DNA of 64,000 nt from Ottelia alismoides. Its lineage: Eukaryota; Streptophyta; Magnoliopsida; Alismatales; Hydrocharitaceae. The DNA lies in assembly GCA_037367405.1 (NCBI GenBank), contig JAZKJV010000687.1, forward strand, positions 434,001 to 498,000. Direction: 5' to 3'. Shown here in pieces: positions 1 through 12,605 of the stretch. The notes beneath the pieces are model-generated. The model was not told where the DNA came from. It worked only from the letters and a program-made list of their open reading frames with translations, and did no database searches. How positions within the stretch are numbered: position 1 is the first letter of the stretch; the number at the start of each line of letters is the position of its first letter. The translations under genes were made by a program, and so were the position numbers.

Positions 1-2829
1 CTGAACCAAGCTCTAATCAAAAGGTGTCCAATTTCCTCAATTATCATACTGTCTCTGTATACATATAAGATAAGGATATGACATTAAGTGTGGACTACAG
101 TCACAAGAGTAGAGTCACAACTTCACCCAAGGTTCCAGTCCAAGAGACTCTCCTAAGAACCCGATCCTCAACACTAGGGAATAAACCATTTCTTGCATCC
201 AATCCATCGTCTCTTTAGTTATTAGACTTCAAAGTGTAGATGGAAGGCCAGTTGATGGAGGGCATAGGATTGTGTCATTTCTTCTCTCCCTCTCATTGGA
301 ACAAGGATCCTATCGAGTGCCTTATTAACTCAACACATGTATTTTTCTGGTTGTTGATCAGTGTGTCCGTCAAGAGAAGTTGGAGTCGCCTGCACTTGTT
401 TTCCTAGGAGTACACCGGGTATGCCTTTTTTGAGTATCTAGTATACGTTCTACACCCAAACTTGTAGCATTTACGATGCAGAGCCTTTTTTTGGTGTTAT
501 CCCGACTCCTGGTCCTAATAGCGGTGGTCCAAGCGGACACTTTGAAATGGTTGGGAGCGCTCACCTTTGGTGGAAGCCATTTGATATTTGACTTTGTATG
601 GTGAGAGCTTTTCTTTCAACATTTCTTTATTTCTTTTCTTTGCTTTTTGGCTAGCTCCACTGCTTTTATCAAGAGTTGGCGCACATTGATCAATATTTTT
701 TTAGATTTCATCACACCCTAGCACATAGGTAAATATCAAGAGATAATACAAGAACCATGCTCTCATAGTGGCTAAAGGTGCTGACTCTCAGATTTCACGA
801 AGCCTTCATTGATTTTATCACATCCCTGAGCATCATTAAATCGGGTCCAAACTCAAGTCCCTCATCCCAGTTCCTCAAGTAAAATTTCAACTCATCTCAT
901 CATAACTGCAGTCGTGTATATGAGGTGTTGATCATATTCTTAAGGTAGAGACTAAGAATGCAATATAGCACACAAATCTTTCAAACTGGGAGAATGTGGA
1001 TAATTAAGTCAACGACCCTAATGACTAAGGTTGGTTAACTTAAAATCTCAAGATCTCGTAAACCAAGTGTTCTTGAACTTCACTAATCTTGTGTGAAGGA
1101 GGAAGTGTCAGGGATTAAACCAACTCCTTCATTCATTTTTTTTTCATTCTCAATTTTTAAGAAACATTTAAAAACACAAGTTAGTCTCATTTATACCCTC
1201 CAAAATTTTGAAAAAGATTTTCCAAACTGTGTCATATATAAAATTTTCAAAATATTTTTCAAACGATTTTTCAAAACAAGTAAACCCATTTTCAAGTCAT
1301 TTTCAAAATATCTTCTTCAAAAATAATGTGACATAGCTTAGAGAATTTTCCGAGCTTTGAAAACATTTCATCCAACTTAGTTCAGAAAATGCATACTCTG
1401 GCCCAAAAAGTTTTAAATTTTTCAAAATTTTCAAAATAAGAGCTATGACTACAGTATATATATAATATATATGGTATACCCCCTATACTTAATTTATGTT
1501 ATGTCCTCATAGCACTAAGTGATACAAAGCCATAGCTCAAGTTATTATATAGGAAGATATACTGGAACTGAGGAGGACACCCCCTACACTTAGGTTAAAT
1601 TAACCTAAGTGTCGGAGAGAAGGATAATTGAGTCTGGAATTCACGGGGACTCAGGTCCCCCCTATACTTAGGCCGAGAATAACCTACCTAAAGAGATGGA
1701 TAAGTTGAGTTGGAGAGTTCCTAGAGAATAGAGAAGTTAGGATGGATTTACACGTGAATGAATCTTTGGAGATGAATGGAGTACCTAGTATCTATGGGAG
1801 GGTTTGAAAAATCTACAAATAAGGCTCAATAAACCAAGTAACACCAATTGATTCACCAACTCACACATGAAACCAACAATTGTTGGTTATTTATCTTTTC
1901 ATTTTTATTGGTGATAAATGCAAGTTCATTCTCATTTACACAAGGCTTAATGACACATCAAATCACAATATCTTACGTAAAGAAGGTATTGCTCTCCCAA
2001 ATAATTTTACTCCATTTTATTGGTTCAACTTGCATTAACAATCCCAATTTTAGCTTCAACGTTATCACTGATTTTAATGTGAACACAAATCAAGAAAACA
2101 TCGTATAGCGGTCATTACCAATTTCCATTTAAATCCTACGTAATCAATCCAGGTAGAGAAGTCGAGAAAAAGCTGATGCATACAATAAAATCATGATCTA
2201 TGCTAAAGAGAAAAACTCTCAGTGCCTTTATCTTTTTTTCATGAAAAACAAGACTGAATTAAAATCCAATACCGAATATATGCAAGTCGATGAAAACCGC
2301 ACCTGGTGTGCTTCTATTAGAGGGGAAAGAATAGATTTTATTTTTGGCTAAGTGAAGCGATGTCTACGTGCGTCTCAATTTTAGTGTGTCCTACCTACGA
2401 TCAAAACATAAGATAAAAAAAAAGCTATGAGAGTCGCATGCATGATCCTATCTCGACACTCAAGTGAGGCAGAACTCACACAACCACAATGTCCCTTCGT
2501 TCATTTACAATCGTGAGTCTTCGAATGACGATCGCTGTAAAGACTATTTATTACATGAATGCATGAAAAATGCAATAGACATTAATTCTCGTCAACTTCT
2601 CTAATGGTGCTTCTGCGGATCCTCACAGCGGGAGTTCCTTCTCCTTGCCTCCTTGGTAGCCAAGGGTCCCTACCACAATAAGCAATCATTAGATAGATAT
2701 TAGAGAATTATCAAAACAACGCAAGTGAAATCAACGACTTGACCTAAAGGTCAGAAATTATCACTTAACCAAATAGTAAAAATCCAAATATAACAAAAGA
2801 TGAGGCGTGTCCCCAGCAACGGCGTCATT
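1..2829 (-). mobile_element. Non-coding internal start of an Athila/Tat-like Gypsy element
   Basis: This is the leader region just downstream (minus strand) of the primer-binding site at 2810-2827. It is AT-rich, has no ORF longer than about 90 codons, and shows no gag, protease or RT motif on either strand. Short phrases of the type 'ccccctatacttagg' recur at about 1480, 1570 and 1655, and a small inverted repeat (taggttaaattaaccta) lies at about 1592. The coding part of the element and its 3' LTR would lie beyond base 1. The family assignment rests on the primer site and the large LTR, not on proteins. Confidence 0.55.
2810..2827 (-). other. Primer-binding site of the Gypsy element
   Basis: Read on the minus strand this is TGACGCCGTTGCTGGGGA. 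It is one base away from the TGGCGCCGTTGCYGGGGA type of primer site known from Athila/Tat Gypsy elements. It lies two bases from the LTR end at 2830, the usual spacing. Confidence 0.7.
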
Positions 2830-4085
2830 TGAAAAACCCGAAAATCGCACCCTTAATAGTGTCGAATTAATGTTCGAGTTTCTTTGCAGGCAGGCAAAAT
2901 CGGATTGATCAAAAACCACTTAATTAATTTTTCAATTAAATGCAAGCGGTCAAATTTTTTACTTGGGCAAGCCCAAGGTCGAACTTAGGGACACGAGCCT
3001 CTTAAATGATTATTCAGACTCTTAATGCTTGGATCAAGTGATTAATGAATAACTAATTAGGTCATCACACAAGGAAACATGATGCATACAGATGAAGCTA
3101 TATGATGCATGCACAGAGGGAACCTTTTATTTGGTTTTTAGGATGCAGCATGATGCAAGTGTAAAAATATACAAATATGCCCTACATAAATAAAATCATT
3201 AAACAATGAATGTGTGATCAATTTCATGATCAAATCAAGAAGCACATTTAATTGATAAACTAACAAATGGGATTAAAAATCATGAAACAGATGACACTGT
3301 ATAACTAGAATTTATCATCAAAATTTAAGTTCAAGAATAGGAAATAAATAATGCCAATGGATAGATAATTAAATAAGCTTCAAAATGAAACTGAAATCAA
3401 ATTAAAAAGAGATCATATGCTCAAGATATTCGCAAAAGAGTCCAGAGGCATAAACGTAAAGAAAATATCAAATAATTACAAAAACCTTATAAACATGTCC
3501 CTGGAAGGGAATAAATGTAACTAAAATTAATCATGAGGCCTTTCCTGTAAACTTTCCATGCGCTCGAGGGGTATATTGCAATTATTAAAACTCGTAGGGG
3601 CTATAGTGCAAATAAACCCAAGCACGCATGCGTTGCACATGTCTGGAAGGACCTGTATGCAATATGGAGAAGGAGGCAGGGCACCACTGCGAATTTCCCA
3701 GATCCCATGTGACCAGAGCACCTGAGGACTAGGCTCAGAAGGAGGCTCAGGCTCGATGCTAGGCTCGGTGGGCTGGCTGAAGGCTCGGGCCACGTGGCGT
3801 CACCTGGTACTCTGGCTTGGCTCGGTGCCCTGAACTTGGAGGCTGGATGCGGAGGCTCGGGGATGGACACATTGCTCCTTGTGCACCATCCGATCCTCAC
3901 GTTCGGACGACATCTATACACCGTGCGCCTCATCTCCGCTGCCTCCTGTGGTAGACTTGGTGGGGCTCCGGCGAGCTCCCCTTTCCTCCTTCAAGCCTCC
4001 ATTAGACGTCAGAATATCAGGGAAGGGTCTGGAGGAGTCGAATATGAAGATCGGACGATGAGGAACCACTGGAGAGGTCGAGGGC

Positions 4086-7000
4086 TGACGGACCGCGTAC
4101 CTACCCTTTTATGTTGTCTGATTGACTAGTGCGTTGCAGTCGGATAGATCCGCGTCGATTAAAAATTAACTGCACAGCTCGATTAATCGTCGAATGAATT
4201 TAATGTATGGTTTTATGTTTATTTAGCATGGACAAGCCCCAGGGTCGACTCAAGGAGGCAAAGGAACAACTCGGGATCAGATTAGAGTGATTAGATTGCG
4301 TTTTCCAAGTGAGATTTTTTTGTGATTTTTTTATGCAACAAAAATGCCAAATGCAGAATATGAATGAACTAGGTTATTAAGAAAATCAACAACCTGGCCA
4401 AATTTAATTTTAATGTGAAATTAATCCGAAATTACCAAATTGTATTTTTCTGTAAACCTAATTCAATGATTAATGCAAAATAGATTTTTTTAGAATTTTT
4501 GGGTTTAAAATGCACAAATGAAAAATGCAAACTTTTTTGGGATTTTTATGCAATTTTTCGTGCAAATGATATGCAAAAATTATGAAAAAAATACTGGAAG
4601 ATAAAAATGATGAAATTAAACTAGACTAATTTTTTAGAATTTTCTGACATTTTTTGATTTTTTTATGAATATTTTACTGAAAATAGAGTGACTGTGGGTA
4701 TTTAATTCCTAATAAATCCACGAAGTTAAATAATCCAAAGATTGATTTATCTATAACAGATATTTTGATAAGGAATCCAGGAGACTTGAGATTTTTCAAA
4801 ATTGTTATTCGTACAATTAATTAAAAATCAATTACAGAAATCACTCTATAATTTATTTTATGCACAAGACAACTCCGAATTGGACGAAATTTGGATTGTA
4901 ATTAAAGCACACATAAATACATCATTCATAATTTTTTCACAATTTTTGGAGCAATAAATGACTATGTGCGAATTTCAGAGCAAAAATGGGTAAAATATCA
5001 CTGATTTTCAATCTCTGAATTTTTAAAAAAATATATAATGCTCACAAAAATGAAAATAAATAACCACAAGATAAAGAATTAGATGTTCTACAACATGCTA
5101 TTTTTTGATTAAAAATTGATATGAAATTGATATCCAAATAAACATTCAAAGCAGGGGTGGTCTTTGCAATACAGAAACAAAACTAATACTCTCAAACTGT
5201 ACCTAAGGGCACTTTTGGAAATATATAAACATGTAGGGAAACTTTTATAATTTTTTCAAAAAGATAAAAAAGGACCTTGGCTTTTCTTGCTTCCCACGCA
5301 GGGCACAAAATGGGGGACGGTGGCTAGGGCACGCGAGGCGGCGGGCCGTGCGGCATTCCGCGGCGGGCGGCCGTGCGCACGGAGGTGGTGTCACACGAGT
5401 GCGTGGCCGGTGGAGGAAGGCGGCACCAGTGCTTGGAGGCGGCGTTGGAGCGTCGCGCAGCAGCGGAGCTGGGGCTTGCGCGGGGGGCGTAGCTCGGGGC
5501 GGCGCGCCTGAGGGGGTGTGTGGCTGATGGAGGAAGGCGCGCGCCGGGCGGCTACCGCGCAAGGGGCGGCACCGCTCGTGGTTGGCCTCGCGGCGGGGGC
5601 TGGTGCAGGGACGCGCGGAGGGCGCGGCGTGTCGACGGTACACGGGGCAGCGCCCAGCTGCTGGTGGTGGCGAGGGTGAGGCGGCTGGAGACGCGGAGGC
5701 GGCTTGTGGCGGGCAGGTGGCTGGACGGAGCGCGGCCACGCACGGCGTCGACTGCGGTTGGGACTGAATGTGGAGGAGGAGGCCGGGCCACGCGGCGGTC
5801 TAGCGGTGACGGCGCGGAGCACGACCTGGAGGAAGGAGCTCCTGCTTTTTTGTATATATTTTTTTTTTGCAAATTTTTTTGTTGTAATTTTTTTAAAACA
5901 GAAATAAAAAGTGAGATGAATGGTGGTGATGATTGTGATGGTGGTGGATGATAAATGGTGGTGTTGTTTGGTGTGGTGATTGTGATGAAAAATAATAAAA
6001 AAATGTTAGATAAAAAATGACAAAGCGGAGATAGAGAATACTTACTTGCGGTTTCGCCGAAAGTGGAGGAGTCGTGCTGCAACTCCGATCGTGGCCTCAA
6101 GAAGGGTGGCGGAGTCCTTCGAAGCTGGAGTAGCTTCCTGCAAGGGATGCTACGACGAAGTGGTTGAGACCACCTCAGATCTCGCTGTGGTCGGAGGTCG
6201 TCGCTCGACGGTGATTCTCGGTAGCTGTCACCTACAGATAGTCAGAGCTCTCTCTCTCTCTCTCTTCTCTCGAAAATGGCGGATGAAGGGAAATGATGGA
6301 GGTGATGGTGAATAAAAAGGAAGGGAAGGGAGTTAGAAAATGAGTGGAGAAGGTGAAGAGAATGGTGGAGGAAGTGGGGTAAGTGTGGCTTGGAGTAGAA
6401 GGCAAGTAAGGAGGAAGAAGTAAAAGGGAGTAAAATAAATAAAATAATAAAATAATATAGTAGGCTACTAAAAATAATTAAAATAGTAATAATAAAAATA
6501 AATCCGAAAATAATAATAAATCTGAAAATAATAAAAAAAAATGGGGTTACATGTGGCGGCTCCAGGAGCTGTCACATGTCACTCCTAGAAAATGCAAAAA
6601 TTAAATGTAAAGAAAATCAAAAAGAAATAACAAAAGGGATTAAATCAAAAAGTGGTCAACACGAAAGTTGCTGATCTCAACGAGATCTACAACTTTCATG
6701 AAGGGCCAAAAAACAAAGGAAATCATATGTAAAAAATGTATTTTGGGGTGGTACCTTATAAATATAAAATACTGCATTTTATCTTTTGTATTTTTTTGTC
6801 ATTTTTAAAAGAGAGAAAAATCAAAATAAAAATAGAGAAAATATAAAAAGAATATTTACAACTTAATCTATTTTTTTTGGATTTTTAATAATTAAGAAAA
6901 TAAAAAGATAAAATAAAGGGCAAAATGGTCAACATGTACAATATACAAAAGGGGCTCAAAACTCAAGTTTTGCATACGAGCTCCGATTTTAATGAAATTG

Positions 7001-7440
7001 GTCTTGTTTCGAAGGTTTTTGAATATATATTACTTTAAAAGTGAGTAGACTTAATTCGGAGGTTGTATGAGAGAGATATGTGCATTCTAAGGTCTAAGGT
7101 CTCCAATTGGGTTTGGGGGTTTATTGGGTAATTTTACAAGTTAGTATTTTTTTGATATTTTTCTTTAATTAATGTTAGTAATATATACACTATGGAGTTG
7201 GTTTTATTGGATTTGGAGTTAGTATAAAATATACACAAATACGTGACATATGATGAATATACAGGTGAATATTTACAAGTGAAATGGGCTTCTTATTTAT
7301 GCAATATGAATGCTAAAATGCAGATATTATCAATGCATGCATGAATGCTAATTATGCAATATAAGTGGAAATATGCAGCTAATTACTCGGGAACAAAGCT
7401 CTATTTTCAACTTTTAGAGTTATGAATCACATATTCATCA
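4086..7440 (-). mobile_element. Solo LTR of Athila/Tat-like family, nested in the 5' LTR
   Basis: It is flanked by the 5-bp direct repeat AGGGC at 4081-4085 and 7441-7445. It reads TGATGAATATGTG... to ...CA on the minus strand and is 3.36 kb long. There is no primer site or polypurine tract beside it, so it is a solo LTR. It contains an AT-rich part, a very GC-rich island at about 5290-5860, and an 'acatgtggcggctcc' box near 6551 that is also present in the copy at 8595-12213. Long ORFs inside the GC island run in several frames on both strands and are compositional. Confidence 0.8.
6248..6270. repeat. Short (CT)n microsatellite
   Basis: CT dinucleotides run for about 22 bases with one interruption, inside the nested solo LTR. 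Confidence 0.9.
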
Positions 7441-8594
7441 AGGGCGTCGTGGCGATGCGAGCCCATCAGAGGTGGAGCTCTTGAAATCATCTCCGACGAG
7501 GCTCCGACCATTGAAGAAGATCACCTGCAATTGTTAGAGGGAATAGCTGAAGCGTGCAGGTATTGTGAGTGCGAGCGAGGTGAGGTGAATGGAGGGCCAT
7601 ATGGGCCAAGAAGGCAGCGGCCATGGGTGTTCTTCTTCGGCGAGGCGAAGAAGGAGGCGAGGCTGCTGGAGGTTGTAGAGGATCGAGAAGGTGGTCGGAG
7701 TGTATCGCGAGGACAGTGGATGTGAGGTGAACCTAATGAGGTGGTTAATTGAGGGTGAAAGATGGTGTGCGAGCAGAATTAAATAGAAGAAATCAAGAGG
7801 AAAAGAAGAGGAGACTCACCAGGAGATCGAGGCAGAGGAGGGTGGCTTGGGCTGAGCACTTGGAGGTGCTCTGGTCATCGCTGGACTTCCCCAGCTATGG
7901 GGAGCAGCTTGCCGGTGAGTTTAGGGCCGGGGCATGGCCTACCATGGCCAAGGGTCGACATTGGAGCTCGATGGACATCTTTGCATCATCGATTCCCCCA
8001 TCCGTTGTCACCGGAGGGGGAGGAGACGTTAGCCCTTGGCCCGCGTAAAGGTGGACAATGGAAAATGAGGGTGGAGGTAGTGTATTTGAAGAAGGATGGG
8101 TAGTGGTGCAGGTGATGGAAGTTGTGGCTTCGTGGGCTCGTGCTGACCAGACAAAGAGGGAAGGAACGAGGTTAGGTGGCATGAGAGGATGATGAGAGTG
8201 GGGGCTTGGATTTGGTCTGGTCAGGGGAACGAGGGTGATGTCGAGAAGGTGGAGAAAATGGGAAGGGGGCGAGTGGTTCGAAGTGGAGAATGTGGGAGGG
8301 GGGTTGTAGGTAGGAGATGGCGGCTTGATCGTTGGATCTTGCGATCCAACGGTTAGGATGAGGGCACGATGGAGTGACCATGATCTAATCGGTCAGGTCG
8401 CATCGATGGGCCAGAAGCGAAGCGGATGGGCCATTGGATCTACTGATCCAACGACCGAGGAGTGAGCAGGAACGGGCGATCCAGATGAGATCTGGAGACA
8501 GATCGAAGGAAGGAGGATAAAAAGGGGACGGGTGGATGAGATGGAGGCGCCAGAAGGTGATCAGATGGTGCGGAAGGGAGGCGCGTGGTGCACA

Positions 8595-11500
8595 TGAAAA
8601 CCCATAAATCATCCTCTTAATTTAACTGAATTACGATTAAATTTGTGTTCATTCGTTGCAATCGGGCAAAATTGGATCAATCAAACCCACTTAATTAATA
8701 TATCAATTAATAGCAAGCGGTGAATTTTTTTTTACTTGGGCAAGCCCAAGGTCGAACTCAGGGAGGTAACTTTCTCCATAGATTTATTTTTAGTTGATCT
8801 AGATGCTAGGTTTTTAGAGATATATTTTTAGATATTTTTAAAATGCAATTAAAAATGCAATGCAATTTTAGGGTAGTTTAAGGACAAAAATGCAATTTAC
8901 TGTCAAGTCTAAAAATTATTAAACATAGCCAAAATATGTATGAATGCAAATTGAAGTTACTGTAATTTTTTTTGGAATTTTCTGACTCAATATGAATTAA
9001 TTATGAATAAAATATACAGACTAGGTGATTTTCACAAATTTAATTTTACTAAATAGCAAACCAATTTATTTTCAGGAACTAAAATTATCCTACGTACTTC
9101 TATGTGAGATGAACCCAGAAAAATTAAAAGATTCTAAAAATAATTAATCCGTGACCTATTAAAAATTAATCAAGCAAATCACCAAATAATTTATTCTGAC
9201 CTCGATATGTGTGCAAATGTGATGATTTTTGGGCACAAAATAAAGCTACTCAAACTCTACCTATAGTGAATTTTTCACAATTTTCAAAGTAAGGTATAAT
9301 TTAATAATGAATTAATGGCAAGCAATTGGCAAAATATTCAATTTTCCACGAAAATAATTATATTAAATAATCTATAGCTCACAAAAATCAAACAACCATT
9401 CACAATGATAAAGCATGAGTTTTTCTGCAATATGCAATTTTTAGAATGATATTGATATGAAAATGACACATAAAATGAGACTCTAATGCAGGGGTATGAA
9501 TGCAATTACAGAAATAAAATTGATTGAATAAACATGCACAAGGATGGTTATGCAATTACCTATATGCCTGAGGGCATTTATGCAATTTCTCTAGCTCGTC
9601 ACATGTAGGGCATGTGATTTGGTCGGCGAGGGCCTCGGCGTGCTTTGCGGGAACTTCAGGGGGGTTAGTGATCCACCAGGGCACGCGTGCAAAGCACATG
9701 CTTGCCTGAAGGGCTACAGTTGCAATATAGGGAATTATTGGGGATGGCTCTGCAAACTCTCCCTCACTCATGTGCACCTCACGTGAGGGTGAGGGTTGGA
9801 TATGATCACACAATGGGTTCGTTTGGTTGCAGGGTTGGGCAGGGTTGGGTTGGGTTGGGTACTATTCACAGGGGTACCCCCTTCTCACAATTTACTATTC
9901 ACCCAGCCTTGTGAATAGTACCCAACCCTGCCCAACCCTGCAACCAAATGAACCCAATGTGTGATGGCGGCAGAGTGCGGTGCCCAAGGCTGTAGTGTCG
10001 AGGAGGAGGCTGGAGGACGATCGGTCGCGCGTGACGGCGCGTGCAGAGGTACGTGGGTTGGGCGGTGCGCGGGGCCCTGCTCGCACCATGCGGTGAGGGG
10101 GAAGCTGTCGCTACCTGCGGTTGGGGGTGGCAGGTGCTACCCTTAGTGATGGACGCAACCGCGATGTAGGAGCTGTTACGGGTCCAGGCAGCGACGCGTA
10201 GAGCAGAGTTGTAGAGTCCGCACGAGGCAACTGGAGGGATGCGCGCGGCTGCGCAAGGACGTTGGAGGTACAGTTGGCGGAGCTCCTCTACGTCGGGTGT
10301 CGTCGGTGTGTGCAGACTCTTGTGGCTTGGTGAGATTCAGGCGGCCGAGGGCGGAAGATGAGGCGGTGACCAACTATCGAAGGAGGGGCTGTAGAGCCAC
10401 GAAGATTGGGGCACAGCTGCTGCTGCGCTGAGGCTGGGCGCTGGGTGCATGACCCCGCGCTGGTCGTGCAATGGCGGGAGGCGGTGCGACGGCGTTGCGC
10501 AGAAGGCACGGCCGCTGGCAGCTGCAGACAGGGAGTGGCAGCGCTTTGTTGCGGGTGCACGGCGGTGGAAAACCGCGCGCAGGAGAAGGTTGGCCCGCTG
10601 CTGGATCGACGACCACCTGCACAAGGGGGCGACTGCGGACTGCTGGCTGCAGTTTTTTTAGAAAAAATATGACTATGAGGTGGTGTGTACGAAAAGGATT
10701 TGGTGATGAAACAATAAGGGAAAATCGTTAGATAAAATAAAATGAGTAGACGAGGATAGAAGATTTACGTGTAAAAATCGCTGGATTGGCAGAGCAGCTA
10801 TGCTGGACTCCTGTCGTCGCCTCGAACGGCGTGGCGGATGCACCGCGAAGCTGAGCGAGCCTGATTGGAAGCTCGTGACATGACAATGGTGGTGTTGTGG
10901 ATCTCGCCTTTGAATTTGTCGTCGCTCAACTTGTCTCCTACAACTGTCACCTGGAGGATAATAGGGTTTGACCTCTCTTCTATCGAAACGGCGGATGATG
11001 AAAAATGAGGTAGGAGAAGAGAATAAAAAGGAGGAGGAGAAAGCTAGAAAAGAGTTGGAGAAAGTGGAGGAATGGGGGAGGAAGTGGAGGAGTGGTGGAG
11101 ACATGGAGTGGGGAACAAGTAAAGAAGAAGTAAAAGGAAAAAAATATAAAAAAATATAATAAAATAAGTAGGCTACCAAAAATAATGAAGAGAAACTAAA
11201 AGTAGAAGAAAAATATTAAAAATGAAAAAAATGTAAATAAATAAATAATTAAAATAAAAAAATAATGAATGAATGAATAAATAAAATAAAATAAAATACG
11301 AAAATATAAAAGTAATAAAAAAAACAGGGTGACACGTGGCGGCTCCAAGAGTTGCCATGTGTCGCACTTAGAAAAATAAAAAATTAGATGTAAAAATAAA
11401 AAAGAAATAACAAGAGGGGTCAGATCAAAAAATGGTCAACATGAAAGTTGCTTATCTCGATGAGATCTATAACTTTTGTGAAGGACCAAAAATCAAAAGA

Positions 11501-12213
11501 AGTCATATGTACAAAGTGTATTTTTTGGTGGTATCTTATAGATATAAAATACCGTATTTTTATCTTTTACAATTTTTGTCATTTTAAATAAGAGAAAAAT
11601 CAAAATAAAAATAGAGTAAATATGAAAGGAATATTTACAACTTAATCTATTTTTTGGATTTTTAATAATTAAGAAAATATAAAGATAAAAATAAAGGGTA
11701 TTTTGGTCAATATGTACAATATACAAAGGGGCCCAAAACCCAAGTTTCACATACGAACTCCATTTTTTATGAAATTAGTCTTGTTTTGAAGGTCTTTGAA
11801 TGTATATTACTTAAAAGTGAGTAGACCTAAATCAGATATTGTATGAGAGAGATATTCACATTTTAAGGCTCTTGATCTCAAACTTGGATTTGTGTTTTAT
11901 TGGTCAATTTTACAAGTTAGTATTTTTTGACATTTTTCCCTTATTAGTATTAGTAATGTGTACACAATAGAGTTGATTTTATTGGATTTGGATTTAGTAT
12001 AAAATAAATATAAATAAGGGAAATATGGTGAGTATACAGGTGATATTTACAAGTGAATTTGGCTCCTTATTTAATGCAAATATGCATGCTAAAATCCAGA
12101 TATTATTTACATGCATGATTGCTAATTATGTAATATAAGTGGAGATATGCAGCTAATTACTCAGGAACAAAGCTCTATTTTAAACTTTAGAGTGATGAAT
12201 CACATATTCATTA
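8595..12213 (-). mobile_element. Second nested LTR of the same family
   Basis: It starts on the plus strand with tgaaaacccataaatc, matching the LTR end beside the primer site at 2830, and ends ...catattcatta, matching ...catattcatca at 7440. The internal order is the same as in 4086-7440: primer-side box, AT-rich stretch, GC-rich island (about 10000-10650), 'cacgtggcggctcc' box at 11333, tail. It is 3.62 kb long, partly because of a MITE at 9815-9955. The target duplication is only a candidate (gcaca at 8590, gcata at 12215). The terminal TG on the minus strand has become TA. Confidence 0.75.
9815..9955. mobile_element. MITE (Tourist-like foldback)
   Basis: The ends are near-perfect inverted repeats of about 35 bp, starting GGGTTCGTTTGGTTGCAGGG, with the complement ending CCAAATGAACCC. 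The 3-bp direct repeat AAT flanks both sides (9812-9814, 9956-9958). There is no coding capacity. The TIR resembles PIF/Harbinger Tourist elements, although AAT is not the usual TWA target. Confidence 0.75.
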
Positions 12214-12605
12214 CGCATAGGGAGGCGGGTCACGTGGCTCAACCAGAAGGAGCTACATGGCCCTATGGGATTTATTCAAAAGAAAAATAAAAGAAAAATA
12301 AAAACGAAATAGAAGAAGGACATATTAGAAAAAAAACTCAAAACATGAAAGTTATAGATCTTGAGGAGATCTACAAGTTTCATGTTGACCAACAACACAA
12401 AATAAGTCAAATAAGAGAAAAAACATATTTTGGGAGCATTTTTAAAGGCATAAAAACACTGCATTTTTTGTTTTGTATTTTTTTGTATTTCTAATTTATT
12501 TTAAAGCCAAGATATATACAATATTTAATCTGGCTTTTATTGACAAATATTTAAGCTAGGGGATTTAATAAATGGAATTTAGCATGATGAAACCGAGGTT
12601 CATCA

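Larger units (their letters stand above)
2830..12605 (-). mobile_element. 5' LTR of the Gypsy element, split by two nested LTRs
   Basis: The LTR begins on the minus strand at 12605 (TGATGAACCTCGG...) and ends at 2830 (...TTTTTCA), next to the primer site. The start matches that of the solo LTR at 18949 (TGATGAATCTCG...CATCATGCTAAA). Its own sequence is in three pieces, 12605-12214, 8594-7441 and 4085-2830, about 2.8 kb in total, separated by two related LTR copies. Shared landmarks are a segment with 'acttgggcaagcccaagg' near 2970 and the 'acatgaaagtt...agatct' box near 12340. The start at 12605 falls exactly where the Copia pol ORF breaks off, so the Gypsy element is inserted in that Copia. 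Confidence 0.7.

Noticed and set aside
5245..5951. Several 130-180 codon frames on both strands
   Set aside because: They lie in the GC-rich island of a solo LTR, overlap in many frames, and have low-complexity Ala/Arg/Pro composition without domains.
9838..9870. Telomere-like gggttgggttggg repeat
   Set aside because: It is part of the MITE terminal inverted repeat and is mirrored at 9928-9950. It is not a telomeric tract.
10288..11179. Overlapping ORFs around the second GC island
   Set aside because: Same situation in the LTR at 8595-12213. They are not conserved with the frames in the sister LTR.
8590..12219. Confident target duplication for the second nested LTR
   Set aside because: gcaca and gcata differ by one base and need a shifted LTR end, so I list it only as a candidate.
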